Shown in pieces: positions 54,999 through 64,000 of a DNA stretch of 64,000 bases (positions are counted from its first letter, which is position 1; the number at the start of each line of letters is the position of its first letter). A program made the position numbers and the translations under genes. The DNA comes from Sodalis sp. Ffu. Its GTDB lineage: Bacteria > Pseudomonadota > Gammaproteobacteria > Enterobacterales > Enterobacteriaceae. The DNA lies in the NCBI GenBank assembly GCA_024748595.1, contig CP072944.1:404001-468000 (forward strand), written 5' to 3'. The notes beneath the pieces were generated by a model that saw only the letters and a program-made list of their open reading frames with translations, made no database searches and was not told the DNA's origin.

Positions 54999-55641
54999 GT
55001 TAAATAAATTTAACTGTCCTTCAGTCTTTCTTTCTATATAAAGGTTATCAAGCTATTCATCCGGTGATAGGCATACTTAACTGGAGTTATTTTATTTCAG
55101 TCTATTGGCCAACGTCTGATTCCTATCAGAATAACCAACAAATTAAAAACTTTTTCTGAGTGGGCTATTAATTTTTTAATTTATTTCGTTGGTTAGCAAG
55201 TGTTGCATCATCAGTTTCGTCTGGTATGACTTCGTTAATTTTTAGCATGTTTTTGCAAGTCATCCAGAAGTGCTTCCGTATCCCATTACTTTATTTAATG
55301 ATAGGTAAGAGTTGATGATGTCATGAGGAATATTCATTAAATGGAATTTATAAAATCTTGTAATATTAGTGTAGTGTCAAGCAAAAGATTTGTTTTAACA
55401 TCTTTGATGGTCATATCCAAATATCTAGGATAGTAGCTCCTCCTCTTTTGAGCGTTTTATTTTATATAAGGTATCCAATCGGAGCGTGAATAAACATGCT
55501 TTTAATAAGTGCTTTTTATCGTTTGTCTAATGAGTGATTGTAAATGTCCTTTGTCAGAGTGATTAGAAATTTTCTTTGTCATAGAAAAATTGTCTGAAAA
55601 ATTAGTGATCTACTCTTCATTACGATTTATTTAAAAAACTC
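54999..55641 (-). mobile_element. Decayed IS903-group element, reverse, splitting rplT from pheS
   Basis: Left end 54999-55017 (gactttgttaaataaattt) and right end near 55624-55641 (gatttatttaaaaaactc) both match the terminal repeat. Minus-strand scraps: MAITTI-like (acatctttgatggtcatatcc region, 55400-55430), SLRQTIKS at 55510-55540, and AMSRIK-like near 55110. It occupies the place of the pheM leader and the rplT-pheS junction of the E. coli operon. Confidence 0.75.
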
Positions 55642-56287
55642 TATTCAATAATATAGTACTGATTTTTATTTATTTTTTATTAGCACGTATCTTGAATGCA
55701 GGACACTAAAATAAAAATAACCTGATATAGATTTTGTACAGCTACATTGGTAGAGCACTGTATGTTAATACTATAGGATAATATCAATGCCATATAATCT
55801 ATTTAGTTTTAGCAGTTTTATCGTTACATAATGTTCTAATCAAGCCTCACTCACTAACCATTTTTTATGCTATACCTATGGTTCACTACTTATTCATGGT
55901 GATTAATGAACTAGCATTATATCGGTGTTGCAGCTACAACGCAGTTTGGAAGATCAAGCAAGATACGGCCAGTTATGCTGGAACCCAAATAGGGCAGGAT
56001 AGGGGATACCCTTACTACCTTCAGCGGTGGTTGAAGAAATGCACATTCTTCGTCAGCGAATGGCTAGTGTTAAACATCATAGTTTTATAAGGAATGAAAT
56101 CCAAAAGAAAATGTCAAGGAACGCCATCGGATTGGCACTTACTTCGCTGTTCGTGGCTAGAGCATAGCTGTTATCGTTTTTGCTAGCCACGAATATAGGT
56201 TGTGCTATACCAGCTGCTGAAGACCGCTAAAATTACGTAATTAAAAAATGAAATAGGAAATAAACTTCCTCTTTTATTAACACTAAT
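55642..56287. other. Spacer downstream of rplT with an unassigned coding-like fragment
   Basis: A plus-strand frame from about 55925 reads QLQRSLEDQARYGQLCWNPN, stop, GIPLLPSAVVEEMHILRQRM and continues to SLFVARA near 56160. It looks like a real protein that has acquired one stop, but I do not recognise the family. A perfect 11-bp inverted repeat (56150-56160 TTCGTGGCTAG and 56183-56193 CTAGCCACGAA) ends it. A weak AGGAA/TTCCT hairpin near 56250-56270 could be a terminator for rplT. Confidence 0.4.
56150..56193 (+). repeat. Perfect 11-bp inverted repeat
   Basis: TTCGTGGCTAG (56150-56160) and CTAGCCACGAA (56183-56193), 22-base loop, GC-rich for the area, close to the end of an unassigned decayed frame. 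It could be the terminator of that lost gene. Confidence 0.5.
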
Positions 56288-56644
56288 TTACGCTTGGGCT
56301 CCTTTCGCTTTATCAGCTAGAACGGCGAAGACCCCTTTATTGAATACAGCGAGATCAGACAAAATTTTACGGTCAATTTCAATAGAAGCTTTCTTCATGC
56401 CATTGATAAAACGACTGTAAGATATGCCGTTTTGACGAGCTGCAGCGTTGATACGCGTAATCCATAGTTGACGAAACTGGCGTTTTTTTTGACGGCGGTC
56501 TCGGTAAGCGTACTGACTTGCTTTAACCACGGCCTGGAAGGCAACACGATAAACTCGCGAACGGGCACCATAATAACCTTTTGCTTGTTTTATTATTTTT
56601 TTGTGACGAGTACGTGCTACTACACCGCGTTTCACGCGAGCCAT
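56288..56644 (-). CDS. rplT: 50S ribosomal protein L20
   Basis: 118 residues from the ATG at 56644, equal to E. coli L20. L20 binds 23S rRNA early in 50S assembly, and in E. coli it also represses its own operon. [62 protein letters not shown] matches almost throughout. The upstream in-frame ATG (nine codons earlier) is rejected because it precedes the family start. It follows rpmI by 45 bases. Confidence 0.97.
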   Translation of the reverse strand: MARVKRGVVARTRHKKIIKQAKGYYGARSRVYRVAFQAVVKASQYAYRDRRQKKRQFRQLWITRINAAARQNGISYSRFINGMKKASIEIDRKILSDLAVFNKGVFAVLADKAKGAQA

Positions 56645-56689
56645 ATTCTCTCTCCATAAAATTTTATTCAAACTAATTAATAATGACGT

Positions 56690-56887
56690 TTATGCGTAGG
56701 GCAGGTAACCTATAACCAAACCCAAATCATTCTTTGAAACCATGGATTTCTGGCGTAGATGGCGCTTACGCTTAGTGGATTTTTGAGTCAAAATATGACG
56801 TAGGTTAGCATGTTTGCGCTTGAAACCGCCCAAAGCTGTTCTTTTAAAGCGCTTGGTAGCACTACGCATTGTCTTGATTTTTAGCAT
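56690..56887 (-). CDS. rpmI: 50S ribosomal protein L35
   Basis: 65 residues, the E. coli length. [41 protein letters not shown] and [17 protein letters not shown] are L35 motifs. The second residue is Leu (MLKIKT) where E. coli has Pro, a mild change in a strongly conserved start. It lies between infC and rplT, and the three genes are cotranscribed. Confidence 0.97.
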   Translation of the reverse strand: MLKIKTMRSATKRFKRTALGGFKRKHANLRHILTQKSTKRKRHLRQKSMVSKNDLGLVIGYLPYA

Positions 56888-56920
56888 GATTTGTATCTCT
56901 ACGATGCCTTATATATTTTG

Positions 56921-57469
56921 TTAGGTTTTACTATTTCTTTTAGGTGTGAGTACCATTATCATTTGACGTCCTTCAATTTTACTGGGAAAAGATTCCACTA
57001 CAGAGAATGCACTTAAATCATTACGAACTCGATTAAGCATTTCAATACCTATTTGCTGATGCGCCATTTCACGTCCACGAAACCGTAGAGTAATTTTGAC
57101 TTTATCGCCGCTTTCAAGAAAGCGAATCAGATTACGTAGTTTTACCTGATAATCACCTTCGTCGGTACCAGGACGAAATTTAATTTCCTTAATTTGAATA
57201 ACTCTTTGTTTTTTTTTCTGTTCTTTGATGGATTTGCTTTTTTCATAAAGAAATTTGCCATAATCCATAATTCGACAAACCGGCGGTTCGGCATTGGGGC
57301 TAATTTCAACCAAATCAACACCTGCTTCTTCAGCTTTTTCAAAAGCTTCATTCAGACTGACAATACCAATCTGCTCGCCATCGATCCCTGTCAGACGAAC
57401 TTCTGTGGCGCGAATTTCCCGGTTAATACGATAGGGACGCGCTGATTGAACTCTTTTTCCACCTTTAAT
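56921..57469 (-). CDS. infC: Translation initiation factor IF-3
   Basis: 182 residues when read from an ATT codon at 57469-57467. The frame is ATT AAA GGT GGA and encodes [24 protein letters not shown], matching E. coli IF3 [24 protein letters not shown]. The next in-frame start would lose about 50 residues, so ATT is the true start. AUU-start infC allows IF3 to repress its own translation because IF3 rejects non-AUG starts. An ggaggaat ribosome site overlaps the thrS stop. [21 protein letters not shown] and [11 protein letters not shown] are IF3 motifs. Confidence 0.96.
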   Translation of the reverse strand: MKGGKRVQSARPYRINREIRATEVRLTGIDGEQIGIVSLNEAFEKAEEAGVDLVEISPNAEPPVCRIMDYGKFLYEKSKSIKEQKKKQRVIQIKEIKFRPGTDEGDYQVKLRNLIRFLESGDKVKITLRFRGREMAHQQIGIEMLNRVRNDLSAFSVVESFPSKIEGRQMIMVLTPKRNSKT

Positions 57470-57472
57470 ACT

Positions 57473-59401
57473 TTATTCCTCCAATTGATGAAGATTACGG
57501 TTACGGGTTTCTTGCTGCAATTTTTCTATAAACTCATTGACGTCATACCTGTTTAAATTTTTACCGTATCGTGTACGCACAGCAACTTTACCTGTTTGCA
57601 TCTCTTTATCTCCACAGATTAGTATGTAAGGCACTCGACGCAATGTATGTTCACGAATTTTAAAACTTATTTTCTCATTTCTCAAGTCTGCTTTCACCCG
57701 AATACTTGCCGCCGACAATTTTTCTGTTAATTTTGCGACATATCCTGACTGTCTATCGGTAATATTCATCAAAACTACTTGCGTCGGTGCCAGCCATGTT
57801 GGATAAAAACCTGCGCATTCTTCTGTTAGGATACCTATAAAACGTTCCATTGAGCCAAGGATGGCCCGATGAATCATCACTGGTACGGCGCGTTCATTAT
57901 TTTCACATACATAAAAGGCGTTTAGACGACCTGGCAGCGAAAAATCCAATTGCACCGTGCCACATTGCCAGGACCGATCCAGACAATCAAGCAGAGTAAA
58001 TTCAATTTTAGGGCCATAAAAAGCTCCTTCTCCCGGCTGGGATTCAAAGACGATATCGTTTTCGATTAGAGAGTTGGCCAAATATTGTTCTGCCCGGTTC
58101 CATACTTCATCGCTACCGATGCGCTTTTCCGGACGAGTAGAGAGTTTAACCATGATTTTTTTGAAGCCAAACGTATCGTATACATCATACATCATTTTGA
58201 TGCAGTTATTAACTTCATCACGTATCTGATCTTCAGTGCAGAAAATATGGGCATCATCCTGGGTAAACCCACGCACCCTCATCAGCCCATGTAGGGCGCC
58301 AGAAAGCTCATTACGGTGACAACTCCCGAATTCCGCCATACGCAACGGCAGATCACGGTAAGACTTTAGACCTTGGTTGAAAATCTGCACATGTCCTGGA
58401 CAGTTCATTGGCTTGATACAGTACTCGCGGTTTTCTGACAAGGTGGTGAACATATGATCGGCATAGTTATCCCAATGCTCTGTTTTCTCCCATAGCACGC
58501 GGTCCATCATAAATGGCCCCTTTACTTCTTGATACTGATAAGCTTTGAGCTTAACACGCAAAAATGCTTCAAGTTCTCGAAAGATGGTCCAGCCGTCATT
58601 GTGCCAAAATACCATACCTGGCGATTCTTCCTCCATATGATAAAGATCGAGTTGCTTACCAATTTTTCGATGGTCGCGCTTAACAACTTCTTTCAGATTT
58701 TGTATATAGGTGTTTAGTTGTTTTTTATTGCCCCAAGCAGTGCCATAAATACGCTGTAACATTTTATTTTTGCTATTGCCGCGCCAATAAGCGCCTGAGA
58801 TTTTCTGTAACTTGAAGTGGTGACAGAAATGCATGTTGGGCACATGAGGGCCTGAGCATATGTCCACATACTCTTCGTGATGGTAAATCCCCAGTCGCTC
58901 GTCTTGACTGATGTTTTCATTGAGGATCGCTAACTTATACACTTCACCACGCGCAAGGAATGTGTCGTGTGCTTGCTTCCAACTAACCTTTTTTTTGGTG
59001 ACATCGTAATTTTTATCAACCAACTCGTACATACGTTTTTCCAGTAAGTCGACATCTTCTTTTGTCAGGCTATGATCAAGATCAATGTCATAATAGAAAC
59101 CTTTATCAATCACTGCCCCAACGACCATTTTTGTAGTGGGCCAAAGCTGTTTAATTGCGCGTCCCAGAAGTTGTGCACAGGAGTGACGAATAATGTCTAG
59201 ACTCACTTCATCTTGCTCTGTGATGATAGCAAGTTGTGCATCTTGCTCGATCATATCGACAGCATCGATTAATTCCCCATTGACCAGACCGGCAATACAG
59301 TTTTTAGCCAACATCGGACCAATATCTCGGGCAACATCCAAAGGAGATACAGGGTAATCGTACTGACGCTGACTACCATCAGAAAAAGTAATAACTGGCA
59401 T
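57473..59401 (-). CDS. thrS: Threonine-tRNA ligase
   Basis: 642 residues, equal to E. coli ThrS. It has the N-terminal TGS domain (residues 1-61), the editing domain with [11 protein letters not shown] and DIDLDHSL, and a class-II core with the zinc ligand motif [11 protein letters not shown]. The anticodon-binding domain holds [11 protein letters not shown]. It is the first gene of thrS-infC-rpmI-rplT, with the infC ATT codon 3 bases after its stop. A perfect 20-bp hairpin lies 54-99 bases upstream of its ATG (59455-59500), within its leader or promoter zone. Confidence 0.97.
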   Translation of the reverse strand: MPVITFSDGSQRQYDYPVSPLDVARDIGPMLAKNCIAGLVNGELIDAVDMIEQDAQLAIITEQDEVSLDIIRHSCAQLLGRAIKQLWPTTKMVVGAVIDKGFYYDIDLDHSLTKEDVDLLEKRMYELVDKNYDVTKKKVSWKQAHDTFLARGEVYKLAILNENISQDERLGIYHHEEYVDICSGPHVPNMHFCHHFKLQKISGAYWRGNSKNKMLQRIYGTAWGNKKQLNTYIQNLKEVVKRDHRKIGKQLDLYHMEEESPGMVFWHNDGWTIFRELEAFLRVKLKAYQYQEVKGPFMMDRVLWEKTEHWDNYADHMFTTLSENREYCIKPMNCPGHVQIFNQGLKSYRDLPLRMAEFGSCHRNELSGALHGLMRVRGFTQDDAHIFCTEDQIRDEVNNCIKMMYDVYDTFGFKKIMVKLSTRPEKRIGSDEVWNRAEQYLANSLIENDIVFESQPGEGAFYGPKIEFTLLDCLDRSWQCGTVQLDFSLPGRLNAFYVCENNERAVPVMIHRAILGSMERFIGILTEECAGFYPTWLAPTQVVLMNITDRQSGYVAKLTEKLSAASIRVKADLRNEKISFKIREHTLRRVPYILICGDKEMQTGKVAVRTRYGKNLNRYDVNEFIEKLQQETRNRNLHQLEE

Positions 59402-59454
59402 GCGGTTTTCCTTAATTTACAGTGGTGATCATACGCTAATACGTAAAACTTAAA

Positions 59455-59500
59455 TTTTTAATGCATCTAGATAACAACTTTTATCTAGATGCATTAAAAA
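59455..59500. repeat. Perfect 20-bp inverted repeat upstream of thrS
   Basis: Left arm 59455-59474 (TTTTTAATGCATCTAGATAA) and right arm 59481-59500 are exact reverse complements with the six-base loop CAACTT. T-runs at the outer end of both arms make it look like a bidirectional terminator. It ends 54 bases before thrS, so it could be a leader hairpin or the end of a vanished upstream gene. Confidence 0.85.
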
Positions 59501-59611
59501 CTCATGATGCTGGTTAATAATTTAATGTGGCATATTATCATTTCTTCTTCAAGACCACATATACTAAAGTAATTTTTTGCAGTCCGAGATCAAAAGAGTT
59601 TGCATTTTACC

Positions 59612-59957
59612 GGTTTTATTGAATAAATTTAGACGTTGCGTACTTTTTCTTAAATTACAAGATTAGAAGGTCGTTCAAGTTGTTTATCCTATGATTAGCA
59701 TAATTAGATGAATATCTAATTCAATATCAATGTGTGTTCCAAGCCATGTCTTCCCATAGCTTGAGAATTGTAATTTGGTAAAAATCCGACGAATAGCCGT
59801 TTTATTCGTGACATCATGGCAGTAATTGACCTTTTCATAGGGCTGATTCTCCTTTAACCAACAACGTATCGTGGTTACGCATATCATAAATTTTGTTAGC
59901 GTATCTTTATCTAATTTTTTTGTATGATTTGTTGCTAAGATTCGATATTGTTTTTGC
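59612..59957 (-). mobile_element. Decayed IS903-group element, reverse, upstream of thrS
   Basis: The left end near 59612-59632 (ggttttattgaataaatttag) is a clear terminal repeat. A minus-strand open frame (59684-59959) hides AMMSRIKRLFVG in another frame near 59780-59815, matching the AMYRVKQLFG end of the transposase. The copy stops at the left repeat of the next forward copy. Confidence 0.65.
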
Positions 59958-60560
59958 ATGGCGTTATTAAATAAATCGGACTTTTTTAATTTCAGGAAGG
60001 ATAGATTATCACTTTGTCAAGAAATTATTCCATTGAAAAATTTAGAATTATTAATTGGACGCCTAGAACAAACAAGCTTTCATTAAAGAAGATTACTAAC
60101 TTTTTATGATTAAAAAGCAGATATTGCTGCTTAGTATAAAATATAATTCTTCAGAGAACATGCTATTTGGAGAGAACTATCAAAACTATATTGATATTAA
60201 AATAGACTTTTTGTCTGACACGGCCAGGAACCAAGCTCCTATATCCGATGTAAACATCATGTGCAGCTATATAACCACGACACATGAGAATCATCGGCTT
60301 ATTGCAAATTAATTTAACAGATGCAGACACTTTGCTTTTGCTTGTTGCAAAATAACCTATATACCTAAAAATTAATCTATATGCTTACCATAGCTGATGC
60401 ATGGTAGTGATGGAACGTGCCTTATTCATGATGTCACTCCATGACACAATGTCAAAGCAGATGAGATCATGTTGTATCGTGGTATAGGCTTTCATATAGT
60501 GCTTATACTGGATTATGGAGGTTTTCCTGACATGTTATTCTGGTATGCTAATCAGCAATG
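59958..60560 (+). mobile_element. Decayed IS903-group element, forward, abutting the reverse copy
   Basis: The left end at about 59964-59982 (ggcgttattaaataaatcgg) is a good terminal repeat. KNLELLIGRLEQTSFH at about 60031-60078 matches KFKITNWSTYNKALI; ISL-LTDADTF near 60300-60330 matches NVTDSEAF. The C-terminal part reaches about 60560 with VMERALF-like sequence near 60410. It forms another reverse-forward junction. Confidence 0.65.
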
Positions 60561-60691
60561 CCAGGTTTCAACCTAAGAATTAATGATCAGCGTTTACTTG
60601 AGGAACCTATTTATTATAGTGTACCTAATTAATTATTTAAAAAATTTTTAGAGATTTTTTAATTGGTGATCGATTCTTTTTTCTCAAATAA

Positions 60692-61540
<849 letters not shown>

Positions 61541-61734
61541 ATGCAGGGCATTAATATAAACGTTTTAGCTGGCTAGTAAGAGGTCTAGCCTATCGATAAA
61601 GGGAACAGGAAAAATAAAAGGACTATACATGACTAACTTTAAGTCAAAACGACAGGATAAAGCTATTTTTGATCACGATACTTCCATTATAGTAGTTTAA
61701 GTTAGAGCTAACTAAAATTTTATTACCATACTGA

Positions 61735-62145
61735 CTTTATTGCATAAATTGAATTATATTCAATAACGAAAGATCGATCACCATTTTTTTAAGAAAAATC
61801 TCTCTAATGGCAAACTTAAAAATTACTATTAGGCAAGTTATAACAAGGCACTGATCAAACATGGTTCACTGACGTTTTTGGTTTAATAGGCTATTCGAAG
61901 ATGACTACCATACAGTATTGATATGAAAATAAATTTCCCACTGATGTTGTAAGCATTGCAAATTTTATAAACTAAATTTTTTAGTTAATGAATTACGTTT
62001 CCCTAGACTCTATCTATGTCACAAGACGAATAGCTTATGAAAAAGCTAATCAACAATTATATTTATTTAAGATTAATTTATGCTTTAGTTCTAAAGCATT
62101 TAACTAATCCATAGTAGCAGTAAACATTAAAAAATATAAGGAGTT
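61735..62145 (+). mobile_element. Decayed IS903-group element, forward, N-terminal half
   Basis: Left end about 61735-61756 (gactttattgcataaattg). Then aacgaaagatcgatcacc, TRHxSNMVH and similar scraps of ALIKRGSLT (about 61845-61880), MTTIQY-like sequence near 61900, and cattgcaaattttataaac (LQGFIN) near 61950. A NFVSLDSI-like stretch follows, with CHKTNS at about 62020. The C-terminal half is missing and the mlaA remnant follows. Confidence 0.65.
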
Positions 62146-62150
62146 GAATA

Positions 62151-62835
62151 ATGCATTTCCGTCTGTATTAGGTGGAGTATGTGCCAGCGGCCGGCTTCTG
62201 GGGATGAGCTACTCATCAAAATTAAGACGATCAGGGTAATCATATTATTTAGAAAATTTAACTCATGTTTAATTTCAACTACAATGTTCTAGATTTTTAT
62301 CTGGTTCGTCCGGCGGAGGCGTCTGGCGAAATTATATGCCGAAACCAGCACATAACGTTGAATAACTTTTAGTAACCTAGAAGGGCTAGCTACGATGATG
62401 AATTATTTTATCAAGGTAAGCCCTACAAAGCGATGATACATGTTAATAAATTTTTTGAATGCCTTGTTAGGTATTTGGGGTCTTATTGATGTGGCATCTA
62501 TGATGTCAGTTACGATACTTATATTCAGTTGCCTGGCTACGGCAGTTTTACTCTCCGCGAGGATATGGTAAGGATGGTGGATAATGTATATCCTATGCTG
62601 AGCTATTTAACTTGTTGAATAACTGCCGGCAAGTGAATGTTGGAAAGTTTGGAAACACGCGCGTTGCTAGAGTTCGATGATCTGCTGCTTAACTTGCAAG
62701 ATCAATATACCATGATGCGCACAGCTTACTTCCAGCGTCACGGTTTTGTATCCAATGTAAGCTGATAACGCAGAAGAATTTCAGCGGATCAGCGATTCAG
62801 GACGATCTGAATTCGATTAATGCCCAAATAAGAAG
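62151..62835 (+). pseudogene. mlaA: Outer-membrane lipid asymmetry lipoprotein MlaA, decayed
   Basis: It begins at ATG 62151 (MHFRLY, stop) behind an intact taaggagt ribosome site. FNYNVLDFYLV (FNFNVLDPYIVRP) appears at about 62271-62305, LPGYGSFTLREDMV-like sequence near 62528-62570, and VGKFGNT near 62640. DDLLLNLQDQYTMMRTAYFQRHGF lies at about 62670-62745 (E. coli SDPYIMVREAYFQRHDF). AIQDDLNSINAQ ends it near 62832. Frameshifts and stops run throughout. MlaA removes misplaced phospholipids from the outer leaflet; its loss fits a host-protected symbiont. Confidence 0.92.
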
Positions 62836-62999
62836 CAGGGCAACCGATCTCTGGATTATAAAAATTCCTTCTTGCTTCTAACTGTTTTTCCGTGTCGGGG
62901 ATATAGGTTATTAACTTCTGGTACGAGGAGAGAATAACTTAATGCAAAAATTTTGCAATTCATCATCGTCTCCTAGTCTATCGCAAAGTGGATATTATG
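62836..62999. other. Short spacer after the mlaA remnant
   Basis: Nothing recognised. A reverse IS copy begins just beyond it. Confidence 0.4.
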
Positions 63000-63880
63000 G
63001 ATCGTTCACTAAACCATTCCCTTAATCTAGTAATGTCAAGAATCTTCGTCAAATGGATGTTTTATTCTTGACCTGTCTATCTCTGCCAGACAATCTAGGT
63101 AATAATTGACTTTTTGTTTTAAGTAAGCATGATTTCTTATTTAAAAGTTGATAGGTGATCCATCATTTCTATTAGTGTCATTTATCCGTCAATAGCCCTT
63201 TTATCAGTGAGCAAGATGAGCAATTTAATTTATTTAGCTAGCAATCTATCATCGCTACACATAATTATAATCTCCGTGTCGTTGGAAGATTTATTAGTTT
63301 TTTGAATACCTCATCTGCAGAGACGAGGTAGTGCTTATCCATATCAATATTACTATGAGATAGTTCAAAAAGGATGATGTTAATCATGTCATGTATCATA
63401 GTATCAACCTCCGCATGAAATTTGCATTTTAACTACAGCGTTTATTTTGACTATGTGTTTTGATTTTTTCATTCACCTTCACCAATAATATAAATCAACA
63501 ACATCATATTAATAATATGGCTATATTGTCATATGCTATATTATAACATTAACGTTATTAGACCGTTTACTGATACAGGTAGAAGCCAAAGAACGAACGT
63601 AAAGGAACATTAATTAAAAATTAAATTTATATTAATGTTTGTATGTCAGGTTAAAGATTGATTTTTAACATAAATAATAGTGTATTAATTTTCTAAATAT
63701 ATTAGATGTTCTTTTTTTGAATATTTTATTTGCTCATATCGAGCAGTAAAGGCTAAAGTACTATCCAATCAAAAGGTTGATAAGGGTTTGTTGTAGTTAA
63801 CCAATTAATGATTGTAATTTGGCCGTGTCATAGAGAAATATTCCTAAAAAGTTGGTGATCCCATTCATTATTTAGCAAAT
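63000..63880 (-). mobile_element. Decayed IS903-group element, reverse, near full length
   Basis: Roughly 880 bp, the longest copy in the window. Minus-strand pieces in order: N-terminal coding near 63790-63830; MAILT-like at 63510-63540; TSLKxFGEGE (caccttcaccaataatataaatc region) near 63470-63500; THDMINII near 63370-63400; ARIYEV-like near 63260; LLLA-like near 63190; and the reverse of gacaatctaggtaataattgac near 63088-63110, matching the DYNRRSIAETAMYRVK region. The right end near 63870-63890 is eroded. It is dead. Confidence 0.7.
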
Positions 63881-64000
63881 TATAAGTATGACCAGCTAAG
63901 TCGGAGAAAGCCTGGCGATGGAGAACGCTGATTAAATAAAATGACCTGCTAGGTATGCGCAGCATCGAACAAGTGACTTAAAGACCTTTAATAAGGGAAA
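63881..64000. other. Terminal spacer
   Basis: No supported feature in the final 120 bases. Confidence 0.4.

Noticed and set aside
56921-57313. infC called from a TTG or ATG at 57313 as a 130-residue protein
   Set aside because: This omits the N-terminal IF3 domain; the ATT at 57467-57469 gives the full family length.

Overview
This window reads as a piece of the chromosome of an enterobacterial (gammaproteobacterial) insect endosymbiont in the middle stage of genome reduction. The protein relatives, the gene order and the IS content fit a Sodalis-allied symbiont. That placement is inference from remembered family sequences; the species cannot be fixed from this sequence alone. Every intact protein resembles an Enterobacterales housekeeping gene, and several blocks keep the E. 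coli order. Intact genes cover only about half of the 64 kb. The rest is AT-rich spacer made of rotted genes and roughly two dozen decayed copies of one IS903-group (IS5 family) insertion sequence.

Layout: 1-551 is the C-terminal part of gyrA, followed by an OmpC/OmpF-type porin (1925-3037), gshA (4502-6064), tRNA-Leu(CAA), tRNA-Arg(CCU) and hemB (8495-9469, minus). Block 2 (12.3-21.7 kb) keeps the E. coli order prmC-prfA-hemA / lolB-ispE-prs-pth-ychF, with dauA and ychH gone and IS debris in their place. Block 3 (22.4-28.1 kb) holds nadE, trmB, a mutY pseudogene, yggX and mltC. Block 4 (29.5-46.6 kb) is smrB / prmB-aroC-(mepA pseudogene)-fabB-pdxB-usg-truA-(dedA pseudogene)-accD-folC-(dedD pseudogene)-cvpA-(purF pseudogene)-ubiX, the E. 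coli order with mnmC, yfcA and flk lost. Block 5 (48-59.4 kb) has tRNA-Leu(UAA), tRNA-Cys, ydiK and the thrS-infC-rpmI-rplT-pheS-pheT-ihfA translation cluster, now split by an IS remnant between rplT and pheS. Block 6 has kdsA (60701-61540) and an mlaA pseudogene (62151-62835).

The retained genes serve translation (thrS, pheST, infC, rplT, rpmI, prfA, prmB/prmC, pth, truA, trmB, smrB, ychF), envelope building (kdsA, lolB, mltC, porin, fabB, accD) and cofactors (hemA, hemB, nadE, gshA, pdxB, aroC, folC, ubiX, ispE, prs). Losses visible as pseudogenes are base-excision repair (mutY), de novo purine synthesis (purF), outer-membrane lipid asymmetry (mlaA), an endopeptidase (mepA) and two minor membrane proteins (dedA, dedD). 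mutY loss could contribute to mutational drift.

No previously undescribed defence, secretion or biosynthetic system was found. The points most worth a second look are paired IS remnants in opposite orientation, a family of perfect hairpins in decayed DNA (one inside dead mutY), folC reading into the dead dedD start, a 10-G run inside fabB, the loss of the acidic GyrA tail, and tRNA genes that no longer encode CCA.
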